A stretch of DNA of 64,000 nt from Sipunculus nudus (lineage: Eukaryota; Annelida; Sipuncula; Golfingiida; Sipunculidae): assembly GCA_026874595.1 (NCBI GenBank), contig CM049312.1:77165429-77229428 (forward strand), read 5' to 3'. The notes below the pieces were generated by a model. The model did not search any database. It was not told where the DNA came from and saw nothing but the letters and a program-made list of their open reading frames with translations. Position 1 is the first letter of the stretch. Each line of letters starts with the position of its first letter. Both the position numbers and the translations under genes were made by a program. Positions 1 through 10,990 of the stretch are shown in pieces.

Positions 1-2209
1 AGATATAATAATTGTGAAAGTAGATACTAGTGCCAGAAAAAAGGGGAGATTTGCATTTTTTCATTTTTCCTGGACTTGATTTGCTCATATTGCAAAAATG
101 TAATGTATCAGGTTTGCTTTGTCTGCTGGTAACATCTACATCATTATTTGAAACAATTATTATATTTGTTTTTACATCTCATAAAACATTTTGTTTGCAA
201 TCCTGCTCAACCTTCGAGTGTAATCCAAGCCACTATTTAAATCACGCCAACAAATAACCCTAGGGAAGACATATTGACCAACATTGATATCCTTACAAAT
301 TCTATGTGTGGTTTGATTTCCCAGCTTGACTGATTATGGTTGATACATTTATATTTCCAATTTTAAATAAGCTTGGCTTCACCAGAGTTAGATGAAATAT
401 CAGCATAATAGAGTATGGATTTCTTTGTGGCTTATTTTAAATATGACTGTGTGTTATGAATTTTAAATATGAACTCATATGCTTTCCATCATGGATTTGA
501 TGTATAAACTCTGGTTGTGTTTTGATAAATGTCTTTCTAGCTTCAATTTCCAGCAGTATTGTAGTCAAGTCTGCTGCCAAGTGCTAGTGTAAGTCTGAGT
601 CCAGGTGGATCAAGTCCAAGTCAACCTTCATTTATAAACTGAGTCTAAGCCCAATAAACATTTTATTTATGCAAAATGAAAAAGAGGAAATCTGACCCAA
701 TCATGTGGATTTTTATGAAAGTTCATGCTTGCTTATTTACTTTAGTTGAAATTATATTTTGCTAAAGGTATATCCTAATTGGAAAGTAAGGAGGTAATCA
801 GTATGGGCCAGTCTAATTATACAAGATATTCTGATAATAGTTCATATACATCTTAGTCTATGAGGATTATTTTCCCATCTTCAGTGACACAGTTTTTTCT
901 ATTGGACTTGAGATGGCCTTGGATTGATTTCTTGAGTCTTGATCCCCAAGTCTAAGTACAGAACCCAGTCAAGACTCATCAGATCCAACTGGACCTCAAC
1001 CAAGAATGAAATGTATAAAACACACAGTTTGCTAAGTCATGTGAGTTGCTGCAGGGTCACAGAAGGTCATAAGGTCATATTAATATTCAACAAAGGTCAT
1101 GCAACAGTAAAGGCAAGATTTCACAGTTAATAAGTTTGATAGCTCTGGTTGATTGTGAGCTGTAATATTATGTGGCATAGGAATACTGGTTTACTCTTTT
1201 AGGCATAATTAATAAAATCTCTATCTCCAGCAAACCTGTTTTATATGTTTTTAGAGGTTATGTGTGAATAAACATGATCCATATGTGTCTGTGTACCATA
1301 ACAAAACTGCATGACCAACAAGCAGATCTTGCACATGCACAATAACTGCAAAATCAGGAGAAGAATCCTGAAGAAGAAAAATAGAAATACCAGTTTGAAG
1401 CTTTAAAAACTTGATTTTTTAAGTTGCATGGTATTAGAACCATGTAAAGTGCATGCTGGGTTTATGTTTTGGCCTACACATTACACCAGGTGCAAGATTA
1501 TTTTCTTTTGTGTACAAATGGAGCAAATGGTTTAAAATGAACCTCATGTATATTTTGCATAATTGTATGTGAATAGGTGTGAAAAGGAACCTTTAAGACT
1601 AATTTAGTGAAGGGAATTTGGCTTCATGGCATTCAGGTTTGTATCACGAGGAAAGGGCACAAACTCACATATTTGCCTTTGTTTTTATGTCAAACGACTT
1701 ATTCACAGGGAAGTTTAATTCAGAAATTAGTTGTAAATTTGTCCAAAGGGAACCTAAATGGCATTTATTAATATTATGTAGGCAATTATACTTCAACCCA
1801 TAACAAGAATCCTCATGATTGCTTATGCATGAGGTCATATATGAGCAGATTTTGTATTCGATCAGGTTATAAACTGTCCTCATATAGTCAATGTACACTC
1901 ATCACTCGCAGAATGTGTATAACGCAGAGGCAGGGCTTACTCTGTTACACATTAACAGTACTGGCTTACCTAACTCAAAGAAACAGATTTATAAACCTAA
2001 CTCCAGTGTATCAGGTTTTAACTGTTGAATATTGGATAGCATAATGAGCTATTTTTCAACCTAGCTATAACTGAAGAGTTCTGAGTCAGAGTTTTTACAA
2101 TATTCAATTGTTTTAAGGGGTTCAATATTATGTGTAGTGCTGAATTTTAACAAAAGTAAGGAAAGAATTATCTGAATGGGAATTTTCAGTTTGGGTAACT
2201 AAACATAAG
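1..2209. other. AT-rich non-coding DNA
   Basis: No open frame here has a recognisable domain; the longest are 60-77 codons and low in complexity. The only internal structure I see is a weak dispersed repeat at about 1440-1600, which resembles 37740-37940 (shared 'ggtgcaag..tattttc..ttgtgtaca' and 'ctcatgtatatt' stretches, same orientation). I see no RNA gene or regulatory site I would defend. Confidence 0.5.
1440..1600 (+). repeat. Dispersed repeat fragment (pairs with 37740-37940)
   Basis: Both places read, in the same order, a tract ending 'ttatgtttt', a 'ggtgcaag' block, 'tattttc..ttgtgtaca', a 'catgtatatt' block and a 'gtgaata' block. The similarity is patchy, as expected for an old interspersed repeat. 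Family unknown. Confidence 0.4.
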
Positions 2210-2330
2210 GTTAGAAGTGTGTTTAAATGGCTAAAGAGTAATAAATTTTTCCGGACCAGATGGTGTTTCAGCCCAAGTGCTGAAATTCTGTGCAGACGAA
2301 TAAGCCCCCATTAGTTATTATATATTACAT
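2210..2330 (+). pseudogene. LINE reverse-transcriptase fragment, N-terminal RT part
   Basis: From 2210 one frame reads VRSVFKWLKSNK; after a one-base shift the next frame reads SGPDGVSAQVLKFCADE and then stops at 2301-2303. The 'GPDG(V/I)...VLK.CAD' block is the start of the RT fingers in CR1/Rex1-type non-LTR retrotransposons (established family pattern). The reading frame is broken, so this is a dead fragment. The matching downstream RT parts resume on the same strand near 3800, so the element was probably interrupted by about 1.5 kb of other DNA. Assignment to the CR1/Rex1 group is from motif style only. Confidence 0.7.
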
Positions 2331-3790
2331 AGGGTTTTCATGGGGCATGCAAACAATAAGAATATATTGAAAAAATGGCAAATATGCCCAACATTCAGAG
2401 ATCTGAATGTGTCACATCAAGGGAGCCGTAACAAAGGGAGGCATTCTTGTGCAGTTTGTGTGTAGTTCTCACAATGTATGTGTGAATGTCATGTGTAGCA
2501 TTGCCGAGCTCTAGCCAGTTCACATGCATGAAGAACACGTGACTCAAATGCAAACAACGCTAATGTTGCATGAATCTCCGACAACATAACGAACATCATG
2601 TGACATCCTTGCAAAATTGGTACCTATGTCTCGCAATTATCTTGCGAACGGCAGTCCGACCGACACATTGGCAGTATACACATGCTTTGAAGTGAATTGA
2701 AATGCATTGCCAGCTTCAGGACACACGACTGTATATATATTTCCCCTTTATAACATCTATAAAACAGTTGAGATTTGGGCCTCTTTTAAATAATTTTCAA
2801 AATAAATTCTGATATTAAACTTTTTTTACCTGAGAATTTGTTGTTTCTTCAGTCAAACTAGACCATGAAAATGGGGGCTTGTGTATCTCCTTTTTTAACC
2901 ATCCTGGCCTGAATGCAGTGAAGCCCAAAATACCCCTCTAAGCAGTCCCAAACAAGCATTTGGACAACATGTCTTTGATTGGCCACAGATTTTTAAAAAA
3001 ATTGACCAATACTGTCAATTTTATTAGAGATTATGCTTAACATACTTAAAAATCAAACAATGGGGTGTTTTTTATGCTCCATCACATGATCTCTAGAGCC
3101 AACCAGAGAAAGCCAGACCATTCACTTCTCTCCTTCAGGGCTTGGTAACCCCATGTCATGTAAACAAATAGGACCACATGACCTTAAGTTCTTGCCCAGA
3201 GGTCAGTGACAGAAGATGGACCAGCATGCTCTCAAACCTGTCCTGACTGGCTGTGCAAGGTAAAGAGGAAGCTTTTGATACTGTGCCACATCATCCAGCA
3301 TTGTATGTACGTCACCCTAGTATCGTAAATCACTAGCAAAATGCTCGCGTATGCTTCTGAAGTCTAGCGAAGTCAACTGTTCTGAAGAAGTATATGAACA
3401 GGTCGTGAATAGGTCAATAATGATCGGACAAATTTTGCAGCTTACTCAAGACTTGCATGAGACATTATCTAAACTGTAGGAATCCATTAATGGTTTCATG
3501 AAGATTTTGCGAACATCACTCACGTCAGGAGCAGGTTGTGCACATATGATGATGGTTTTTAGACTTTTTCGAGAGCAAATCACCAGCAAATCATGACCTG
3601 GGATGCTGGAAACATTAGCAAGAAATTTCAAAATTTTAATAAAATACCACTCAATTAAAAGTGACTCCTGCAAACAATTGATGATGCATCCATGATGTTT
3701 TGTGAACTTTTTGACCCCAAAATTTGAATGTTAGACTTTGCCTGTTTTTTATATTTACATCCTTTGCAAATCATTCATGCACCCTGTGAA
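2331..3790. other. Non-coding DNA separating the two halves of a LINE
   Basis: This stretch lies between RT blocks that normally sit only a few tens of residues apart, so it is probably an insertion into the LINE, or two LINE copies brought together. I could not identify terminal inverted repeats or target duplications at its edges. It has no recognisable coding content. Confidence 0.4.
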
Positions 3791-4720
3791 AACCCTGCTT
3801 TAACAGGTCACTGGTTGAAAAAATCTGCCAGTCTCGTGGAAAACATCAGAATTAGAACCTATTCCTAAGAAGAGAGTAACCCTACTGTGCTTAGTGATTA
3901 TTGACTTGTAGCTATGAAATGCTTAGAGAAGTATGTATTAAAATATATTTTGAACTATACTGATAAACATAGGTTAATTACCAATTTGCTTACAGTAAAG
4001 AATAAAGGATGGAAGATGCTATTCTTGTGCTCCAGGACAATATATATAAACATTTAGATCAGTAGCATACTCGCATAAGAATTCTTTTTATAGATTAAAG
4101 CTTAGCATTTAACACTATTCAGCCTCACTTCATGATTAATAAGTTACAGCTGTTAAATGTTCCACATGATCTATGTTTGTGGGTACTTGACTTTCTCACA
4201 AGTAGGAAGTTGTATGTAAAGGTTGGTAATAGTAATTTATCCTTTGTAGGGTTGAACACAGAGGCTCCACAAGGATGAGTACTTTCCCCATTTCTTTTTA
4301 TAATTTATACCAATGATTATCAGGCTACACAACAAGGATGTCAAATTTTGAAATAAATAGATGATATGTGGTACGATAGTTGTTAGATTAATTTCCAGTT
4401 GTGATGAAAATAAATATCAAAAGGAAATCAGACAATAAGTAACTTGGGGCAAGAATTATCATTTGTAATTTAATCCCAAAATGACAAAGGAATTGATAAT
4501 TGATTTTAGACAGAGACAAATGTGTTAATATCCAGTATCTATTGAAGGACCAGAAGTAGAAAACTCACAACAGTATAAATACTTAGAGGTAGTATTAGGT
4601 GATAGGCTTAAATGGTATAATAATATAAACATAGTTAACCATTAAGGGCAGCAGTGTTTATACATTCTGAGGAATCTGAAATCCTTTAATATGGATAGTG
4701 GGACAACTTGGTTTAGCCTG
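3791..4720 (+). pseudogene. Decayed LINE reverse transcriptase (CR1/Rex1-like)
   Basis: Several RT blocks appear in order across all three frames. About 3825-3875 reads SWKTSELEPIPKK, with KCLEK just after. About 4105-4230 reads FNTIQPHFMINKLQLLNVP, then WVLDFLTSRKLYVKVGN. About 4255-4325 reads NTEAPQG*VLSPFLFIIYTND, the typical 'GxPQGCVLSPLLFxLYTND' block. About 4355-4370 reads IDDM where the catalytic Y/F-A-D-D is expected. Then come DENKYQKEIRQ, KTKELIIDFRQ-like sequence and EGPEVENSQQYKYLEVVLGDRLKW. Stops and frameshifts are frequent, so it cannot be active. It is a non-LTR retrotransposon remnant that once encoded target-primed reverse transcription. The subgroup call is inference. Confidence 0.8.
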
Positions 4721-4734
4721 TTCATCCATAGTAT

Positions 4735-5612
4735 GTATGTATGTACATATTTATATAGCGCAATAATATTAAAAATATTCATTTAAGCCTAACAAAGGCT
4801 CTAATCTGTATAAGCTAGTGTGAAATAATGTGATTTTAAGTTTTTCTTGAAGGCAGAAATGTCATCATTTTGTTTTAATGACTTTGGCAGAGTATTCTAC
4901 TCCCTGGGTGCAGCAGCATGGAAAGCTCAGTCTCCCAAGGACTTATATTTCATCCTGGGCACCTACAGTGTTATGACATTAATAGAGCGGAGTGGATAGA
5001 CAGACTGTCTGATCTTCAACATAGCCTTCTTGTAAGCTTCATGTGACCTTGCATTGCCCTGAAAGTTATGAGGCAGATCTTCTATCTGATCTGGAAGGAA
5101 ACAGGGAGCCAATGGAGACTCTTAAGGACTGGCCTTATATACTTGCATCTTGGTACTCTAAGGCTGCACAAAACGTGGGCTGCTGAGTTCTGCACCTGGT
5201 GAAGTTTCTGAATGTGGGTAATGGGCAATCATACAAGTAGGGCATTGCAATAATCAAGATGGCTGAAAACCAGAGCATGTATGAGAGTTTCTGCACTGTT
5301 CTGGTCTTGGTATTTGCATATGGTCCCAATGTTGTGGAGTTGTGCATACGCTGTTTGACACTTCATCTTGATGTGCACTTCCATAAACATGTGTTTGTCT
5401 AAGTATATATGCACCCAGGTTGCTAACGAACTCAGATTGCTCAATACTACCATCCCCAGTAGTGATAGATATTTAGTCCAATTGAGTGTTTGTGTGGTAA
5501 ATACCTTATGCTTGGATATGCTGGTGAGGAAATCTGACCGATAGAACAAAAAGAAAATTAAATGGATAAGAAAAATAGCAGAAAAGGTAATTGGTTTTAA
5601 TTGATAGGACAT
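4735..5612 (-). pseudogene. 3' end of a decayed L2/CR1-like LINE
   Basis: A minus-strand frame from 5612 to 5229 (127 codons) contains HIKMKCQTAYAQLHNIGTIC and then HALVFSHLDYCNALLV. The latter is the 'H.LDYCNALL' block that follows the catalytic RT domain in L2/CR1-type LINEs. Continuing downstream with frame breaks come HQVQNSAAHVL, then IRPVLKSLHWLPV, and then a WETELSMLLHPGSRILC block that matches the usual 'GDRAFSVAAPRLWNSLP' end. The far 3' end, read on the minus strand, has 'gcgctatataaat' followed by (TACA)n-type tetramers at 4735-4750. That is the common tail style of L2-like elements. It is truncated at the 5' side and inactive. Confidence 0.8.
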
Positions 5613-6744
5613 AAATATTATTTATAAAAATAAAGTTATGGATATGATGAAAAGAATGGTTGAAGGTAAAAGCTTGCTCAGTGATTATATTGTCTGGTTC
5701 AGAGTAGACTGCAGTGTCTTAAATGTTTACCAAACTGGTAATCAAACTCATTCGTACTGAAAGCGATCAGATTATTTAATGCATAGACACATCACACTAT
5801 TATTACCTTTTTCTTTATCTTTTATTTTTTTTCATCCAATTATTGTACTTTTTCTTCTTATTATAACAGTCTCTTTTTTTTCACTCAGCACTATGTCTTT
5901 TAATATCACCCATAATGCAAAATTCCTGTATTGGTATGGAATTAATCTTGGATCTTGTATCTATCTTGTATTTGTATGTTCTGCTAAGTTGCACTTAAGA
6001 AATTCAACATATATAACACTGACTAAAACTGTCATGTTTCAGATTAAAAGCTTCAGTTTTTATGTATATATATGTTAACAGAACAGGCATGGGTAAATTA
6101 AATCAAAATTATATAAAAAAATTGCAAAGTTTAAATCAAAATGGTTATTATATTTCAGTATTGCAGATATATAAAACCAATACAGAATGAAAAATAGCAT
6201 CCAAAATGGGGATGCAAACCATGCATGGAAGTTGGTGCTCAAACATGATGCCCTGAAATGTTGGACTTGAACATATATCGGTCTTTGCAATGTTTTTTTC
6301 CAATAAAATATCTTGTGAAAACAACCCTGGACATTGTGGTATTGCTGCTTTAAAAAATATTAACAATGGTCCACATGCATCATTATGCAGTATGTTGACA
6401 TCCAGCCAGCTTTCAGGGAAAAGGCACGTTGTATATCGTCATTTTTTCTGTGAAATCATGGTTCTTGTACCACAGATGGCCATATGGTCACACGTGTGTA
6501 AGTGTCAGTGGTAATCAATGCTGTCAAACTCCATAAAACCCTGGTCCTCGGTTATTTATGAGGGGATGTACACCAAAATTTAATCACTCTTTCATTTTCC
6601 ACTTTGATCTATAGGTCAAATTTCAATCAAATTTGCATAACCGTTCTTGGGATATCTTGATATTAAACACACCAAAGCAAACACACACAGAGAATCAAAT
6701 GAAAACAATAATCCTGAAAACAAAACCATAATGAACACCGGAAT
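5613..6744. other. AT-rich non-coding DNA with a possible retroelement tail
   Basis: Short open frames here are AT-rich and hydrophobic, as expected by chance. At about 6545-6700 there is a stretch with 'aatttgcataaccgttcttggga' style sequence ending in CA-rich sequence ('acacaccaaagcaaacacacacag'). This resembles 3' tails of some invertebrate retroelements, but no coding part is attached, so the call is weak. Confidence 0.35.
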
Positions 6745-7334
6745 CTTGGCCGAGGAGTAGTGAGATTTTTTTTCACAGTCGAGCCCCACCAAGGGTTAGC
6801 TTTCTGCAGGTTCAATGGGAAGGTTGTGCCCCGTGGTCATGTAGCACTCACAAACGAGTGTGCCTTTGGGGGGTTCCTAGGTGTTCAATGGGAAGGCTGT
6901 GCCCCATGGTCGTGTAACACTCGCAAATGAGTGTGCCTTTGGGGGAGGTTCCTAGGTGTTCAATGGGAAGGCTGTGCCCCATGGTTGTGTAACACTCACA
7001 AATGAGTGTGCATTGGGGGGGGGGTTCCTAGGTGTTCAATGGGAAGGCTGTGCCCCATGGTCGTGTAACACTCACAAATGAGTGTGCCTTTTGGGGGTTC
7101 CTAGGTGCTCAGTGGGAAGGCTGTGCCCCTTGGTTGTGTAACACTCACAAATGAGTGTGCCTTTGGGGGGTTCCTCGGTGTTATGACCGAGCAGTGGGGA
7201 TGATTACACACTCAGGGCCCATAGGTGTGGTAGACACTGGGCCTGGGTGACACCAGGCTAAAAAAAATAATATGATAGAAAGCGAGTGCTACTGCCCTGT
7301 CACATAGCCCCAAACTGAAATGGAAACCCTGCAG
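6745..7334 (-). repeat. Dispersed SINE-like element with internal five-fold 73-bp amplification
   Basis: On the minus strand this reads: CTGCAG at 7329-7334, 'cagtttggggctatgtgacagggcag', a middle region, five units of about 73-76 bp, and then 'tcgac..gtgaaa..atctcact'. The element at 36186-36515 (plus strand as written) has the same order, but the amplified segment is present only once. The tRNA-like head seen at the far end of the 36-kb copy is missing or too diverged here. No coding capacity is visible. Confidence 0.7.
6810..7179. repeat. Tandem repeat, five units of 73-76 bp
   Basis: Units begin at 6810, 6883, 6958, 7034 and 7107, and the array breaks at 7180. Each begins near 'gttcaatgggaaggctgtg', continues through 'gtgtaacactcacaaatgag', and ends with a G run and 'ttcctaggt'. 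Unit lengths differ mainly by the length of the G run (4-10 G). The array is internal to the dispersed element around it. Confidence 0.9.
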
Positions 7335-8068
7335 ATGTATATACTTAGAGTAAGAATTAGATAAGTCAGCATTAAATAAAAAAATAAATATAATCAACTA
7401 GATTACACTCTGTTATTTACTTGGCGTATTTCCATATTATGATAAAAATTATATATTAAAAAAAGTTTACAGTCTGATGATCCAGATTACTTAGTGATGT
7501 TTTGAAAATGAAAACTTAGAGAACGTTAACTGTCACGTGTTATTCAAAGACTAGTTATCTTAATACGAACATGTATCTGTCTTATATAATTATGACGATA
7601 GTAAGATGTAATGATCTGGTGCTAACATAATTAGTTTTATTCACTTTATCTGGCAATTATTCACCTGTTTACTCCCTTAATGTATTTTATCTGTGCTCTG
7701 ACTCTCCTTTACAATTACACAGAAGAAAAATAGCTCTCTATACCATCTGGTGCAAGTAACAGGTGTTTTAAACAAGGCACAGCGTGGCCATGTTTGTTGA
7801 ACAAATGGAAGAGACAGTATTTGTTCAATAGTTAAGAATGTGATTCAGTATGCAAGAAGTGGGGATTGGCCTGGTTCATTATTTAACTTTCCTGTCTGTA
7901 CCTGAAAGTGAAAGTGTTCAGCTTATGTATATCACATGACGTGGACCAGATCTAGACAAAAAAAAGTAACAAATCACAACACAAGATTTCCTGAGTACAA
8001 GGAAGGGGCTGCTAGCCTACCATAGTCAGCACCTACAGGTTGATCTTTCTTATCTATGATATAATGTA
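7335..8068. other. AT-rich non-coding DNA
   Basis: No recognisable gene, repeat or RNA structure is seen. The short open frame at 7212-7397 on the minus strand overlaps the repeat and has no coding features. Confidence 0.4.
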
Positions 8069-8070
8069 TA

Positions 8071-8502
8071 CTGTGGTTGCCATTTTATTCGCTAGGGTGT
8101 TCATTTCACAATATTTGTGAATAGGAAATGATCGCGAAAATGAAACCCTAGGGAATTATTGGCCGGTTGAGTATGTCCATCTTATTAAGTTAAACCAATA
8201 CTTGTTTGTGAAAAGGTTAGAACAGTGAGATTTTTATAATAAATTACATCCACGCAGGTATAGGGAAAATGTTACCTTTAATTTGAACTTAATTACCAGT
8301 GCTGTGTGTACCAGACCATCATTATATGAGTAGATAATCACAAACTCATGACTTACTCTCATTTTATAATACACACAGGTATATGGCTTTACCAAAGATT
8401 TGATATAGGTTCTGGTGAGATCGCGAAAATGAAACCCTCGCAAAACATTCAAATTAGAGAAATCGTGAAATTCCAGCCTCGCAAATATGAAGCCAACCAC
8501 AG
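8071..8502. mobile_element. Small non-autonomous TIR element (MITE) with TA duplications
   Basis: The left end reads CTGTGGTTGCC and the right end reads GGCCAACCACAG-like sequence ('agccaaccacag'), so the ends are inverted repeats. TA dinucleotides flank both ends (8069-8070 and 8503-8504), as expected for Tc1/mariner-type insertion. Inside are repeated 'gatcgcgaaaatgaaaccct' blocks at about 8131 and 8419. Similarity of the termini continues inward ('ttattcgctaggg' against 'cctcgcaaata'). The element is 432 bp and has no transposase, so it would depend on enzymes supplied elsewhere. A partial relative with 'gtcaaccacag' lies near 49290. Confidence 0.7.
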
Positions 8503-8504
8503 TA

Positions 8505-8999
8505 TTCATGTGTTCTGTCATGCAATCCCCTACCCTTGTTGAGAAATATAAAAAAGACTGGCATGGTAGCTTGCATGCATTCTTTATGTTACTCTAGGAT
8601 ACCATGCTTAACTGTCAGAAATCGCCACATGTAGTGATTCGTTTTGCTGGATCTGCATTGGGCATGCCTGATCCAAGCATAAGGAGTCTCACCTTATTTA
8701 TTTAGTCAATAGCGATTTTGTCTGTATTCCACATGATGCATACCAAATTCCAAATATAAAAAATCTTAGCTTTAGATAAGTTATTTTTAATTAAAATAAA
8801 AAGTCTGTATGAAAAAAAAAATATACCATAGCCATCAACTGAGATCCATGTTCTCTAGACCAAAGCTCACTGAGATATTATTTTTTACTGAGTGCTATTT
8901 TAGGCTTATTCAACTATCAAGTGAGATAGGTGTGGATAATATCAATGGATTAAGATTGATCAATTTCCTACAGTACAGTGAAGTTATATATATATATAA
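8505..8999. other. AT-rich non-coding DNA
   Basis: Nothing beyond A/T homopolymers and short chance open frames is seen. Confidence 0.4.
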
Positions 9000-9330
9000 A
9001 AGCATGACAATGACAAAGCTCTCCAGGGTGCGTGGTAGCCATTCTATTAACGTTAGATTGATTCAGATGTTCTATGCCAGTTGCTGTGTTACTTGTGCAC
9101 GGAGGACCTTGGCGGAGATTATCTCAGACTCTACAGGGAGGTGATTGTAATAGAGAAAAAGCTAGATATTATTTCCAATTGAGATACAGGAAATAGGGAC
9201 TCCTGGCAGGCCATCTGTGAATCCCGCAGCAATCAGCCACTGCAACTGGTGTCACATACAGCACCGGTGCAGGCCTGCCCCAGTAAGTATACTTATATCC
9301 CAGCATCAAGCACAGCTCTGGTACTACCAA
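9000..9330 (+). other. Unique, higher-complexity island (possible exon or conserved element)
   Basis: GC content rises clearly compared with the flanks, and the sequence is not repeated elsewhere in the window. At about 9187-9284 a block runs from 'gatacag' to 'ccccagtaagtat', which fits acceptor and donor splice signals. One frame across it is open and Cys/His-rich (HCNWCHIQHRC). The frame is short and the acceptor is weak, so a regulatory element is equally possible. Confidence 0.2.
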
Positions 9331-10075
9331 CCTAAAAAATCAATATCAGTAAAGGTTTTGTAATTCAGGAGAAAAAAAGGTCTGCACTTCAATGATACTT
9401 GCACTTAAAAAAGATTGTAAAATAAAATTAACATGCATGTACACAGGATATAAGTTCTCAGTGACATATATAGATATGTCGAGTGAATTGTCATAGGATA
9501 TCCTGTAATAACATATGTTCTTTTAGGATGAAGGGGAAACAAACCTTCATTTTTACAGACCAGCCGAATGAGCTTCCTTGGAGAAATTCAAACCGTAAAA
9601 ATTGTGAGGATTTATTTACACTAACGGAACCCAGACTCATGTTTGTGACCTTTTTTTCTTCATTATTCGCCAGACATAGGAACACATCCACCGATGTTCA
9701 GTGACAGTGACAATTAAAGGCCTTAATAAATCAGTGAAATAAAGTTTAACTTTCTGCATATATGATAAAAAAACCAACAGCTCTGTCACAGCTGAAGATT
9801 TTGAGGTATCTTCCCTGGCAAAAAATACATTTTAATTAATCCAAATGCTATTTTATTTTCATTTTATATTCCATCAAATATATATCATTTTTAACCTGGT
9901 GGAGTGTTTATTTTTCTAACTGTTGATGTATTGATGAAATGTCATTTTATATTTGCATGACATTTTAATATTATTTAAAAAAGTAAATATCTAAATAGCG
10001 CATTATTTTAAGCATCAGTAAGAGCAAGTCATTTTTTCAGTAGTCTAGTATTAAACTATTGACATTTACTCGTAG
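9331..10075. other. AT-rich non-coding DNA
   Basis: No supported feature. Short frames on both strands at 9483-9704 overlap each other and look random. Confidence 0.4.
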
Positions 10076-10762
10076 GTTGTTTTTATATGACCGTCTGTGA
10101 CGGGACATATTATGGTATACCCATAGGTCATCTGTTAACTTTTTAATTAGTGTCACCGCGATAATTTACCAGGGTTTTGATGGACTTTCACAAAGGTTAC
10201 CATAACTATTTACCAATAAATTCTCTCACCAGAGTTTGATTATGGGCAAAATCAATGCATATTTAAGAAGGTCAGAGGTTACTAGGCTACATTGCTGTGC
10301 CACAGCTTTAACGTTATATGCTATTCAAACTTTGTCATATCTGTAAATTAATATCTGTCTGTATTACATGGGAACTGGCAAACCTAAGCCCTCCAGCTGG
10401 TGCCCAAATCTTTTTGAGACACTGCTCATATACTTGTATTATTATCGCTGTATGTTCATTGCATTCTTATGTATCAATAAAATCTTTCAAACAAAACTGC
10501 AATAACCTACCAGGAATATGATGGGTATGGATAAAACTCAACAAAAATATTAACCAATATAATAATAATGACCAAATCTTGCCTAAGTTTGATTTTCGGC
10601 AAAACCTGTGCATATTTAAAGAGGTAAGAGGTCACCAGACTCTGGTGGCACCGTGATGACAAATTAAAAATCTGATGGATTTTCATGAAACTCCTTAAAA
10701 TATTAGTTAATAGAGTTTCTCACCTGAATTACATTCTCAGCAAAATTCACCCATATTTAATG

Positions 10763-10775
10763 AGGTCAGAGGTCA
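10763..10775 (+). promoter_or_regulatory. Perfect DR1 motif (AGGTCA-n-AGGTCA) inside a repeat
   Basis: The sequence AGGTCAGAGGTCA is a perfect direct repeat with one-base spacing, the consensus bound by RXR/HNF4-type nuclear receptors. The same motif occurs in the second repeat copy at 48787-48799. Function is not shown; it may simply be part of the repeat consensus. Confidence 0.35.
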
Positions 10776-10946
10776 CAAGATAAACAGCGTGGTTTATATG
10801 CACCATTTGCTATGCTCTTGTTTTCTTCCTCTTTGCCATTCTAGCTTCAGATTAATTGAAAATTTAAATTTTCTTTTTATTATAAAAGTTAATATTTGAT
10901 TTTTAATAAATGTTTCTCCTATGCTTTGTCTCAGCATTACCCTTGG

Positions 10947-10967
10947 TGACCTCTGACCTCTTGACCT
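10947..10967 (-). promoter_or_regulatory. Three consecutive AGGTCA half-sites (DR2 + DR1)
   Basis: On the minus strand three exact AGGTCA half-sites follow one another with spacings of 2 and 1 bases (plus-strand TGACCT at 10947, 10954 and 10962). Nuclear receptors bind such arrangements. It lies at the edge of the dispersed repeat, in the opposite orientation to the DR1 at 10763. A regulatory role is inference. Confidence 0.35.
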
Positions 10968-10990
10968 CTGCATGTCATTGCATTAAATTA

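Larger units (their letters stand above)
10076..10990 (+). repeat. Dispersed repeat, copy 1 (pairs with 48425-49010)
   Basis: It begins with an imperfect palindrome ('ccgtctgtgacggg') after 'tttttata', followed by 'catctgttaactttt', 'ttgatggactttcac', 'ccataacta.t.accaa', and then repeated subunits. Each subunit ends like 'gggcaaaat..atgcatattta..gaggtcagaggtcac'. The 48.4-kb copy has the same order. Subunits recur near 10250, 10610 and 10750. It is non-coding. The head ('tattatacgcc..gtc.. gacggga') is of a kind I associate with widely dispersed mollusc repeats. Confidence 0.7.

Noticed and set aside
5779-6078. A 99-codon plus-strand frame with hydrophobic start as a small membrane protein
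   Set aside because: It is T-rich low-complexity sequence with no recognisable family and no context.
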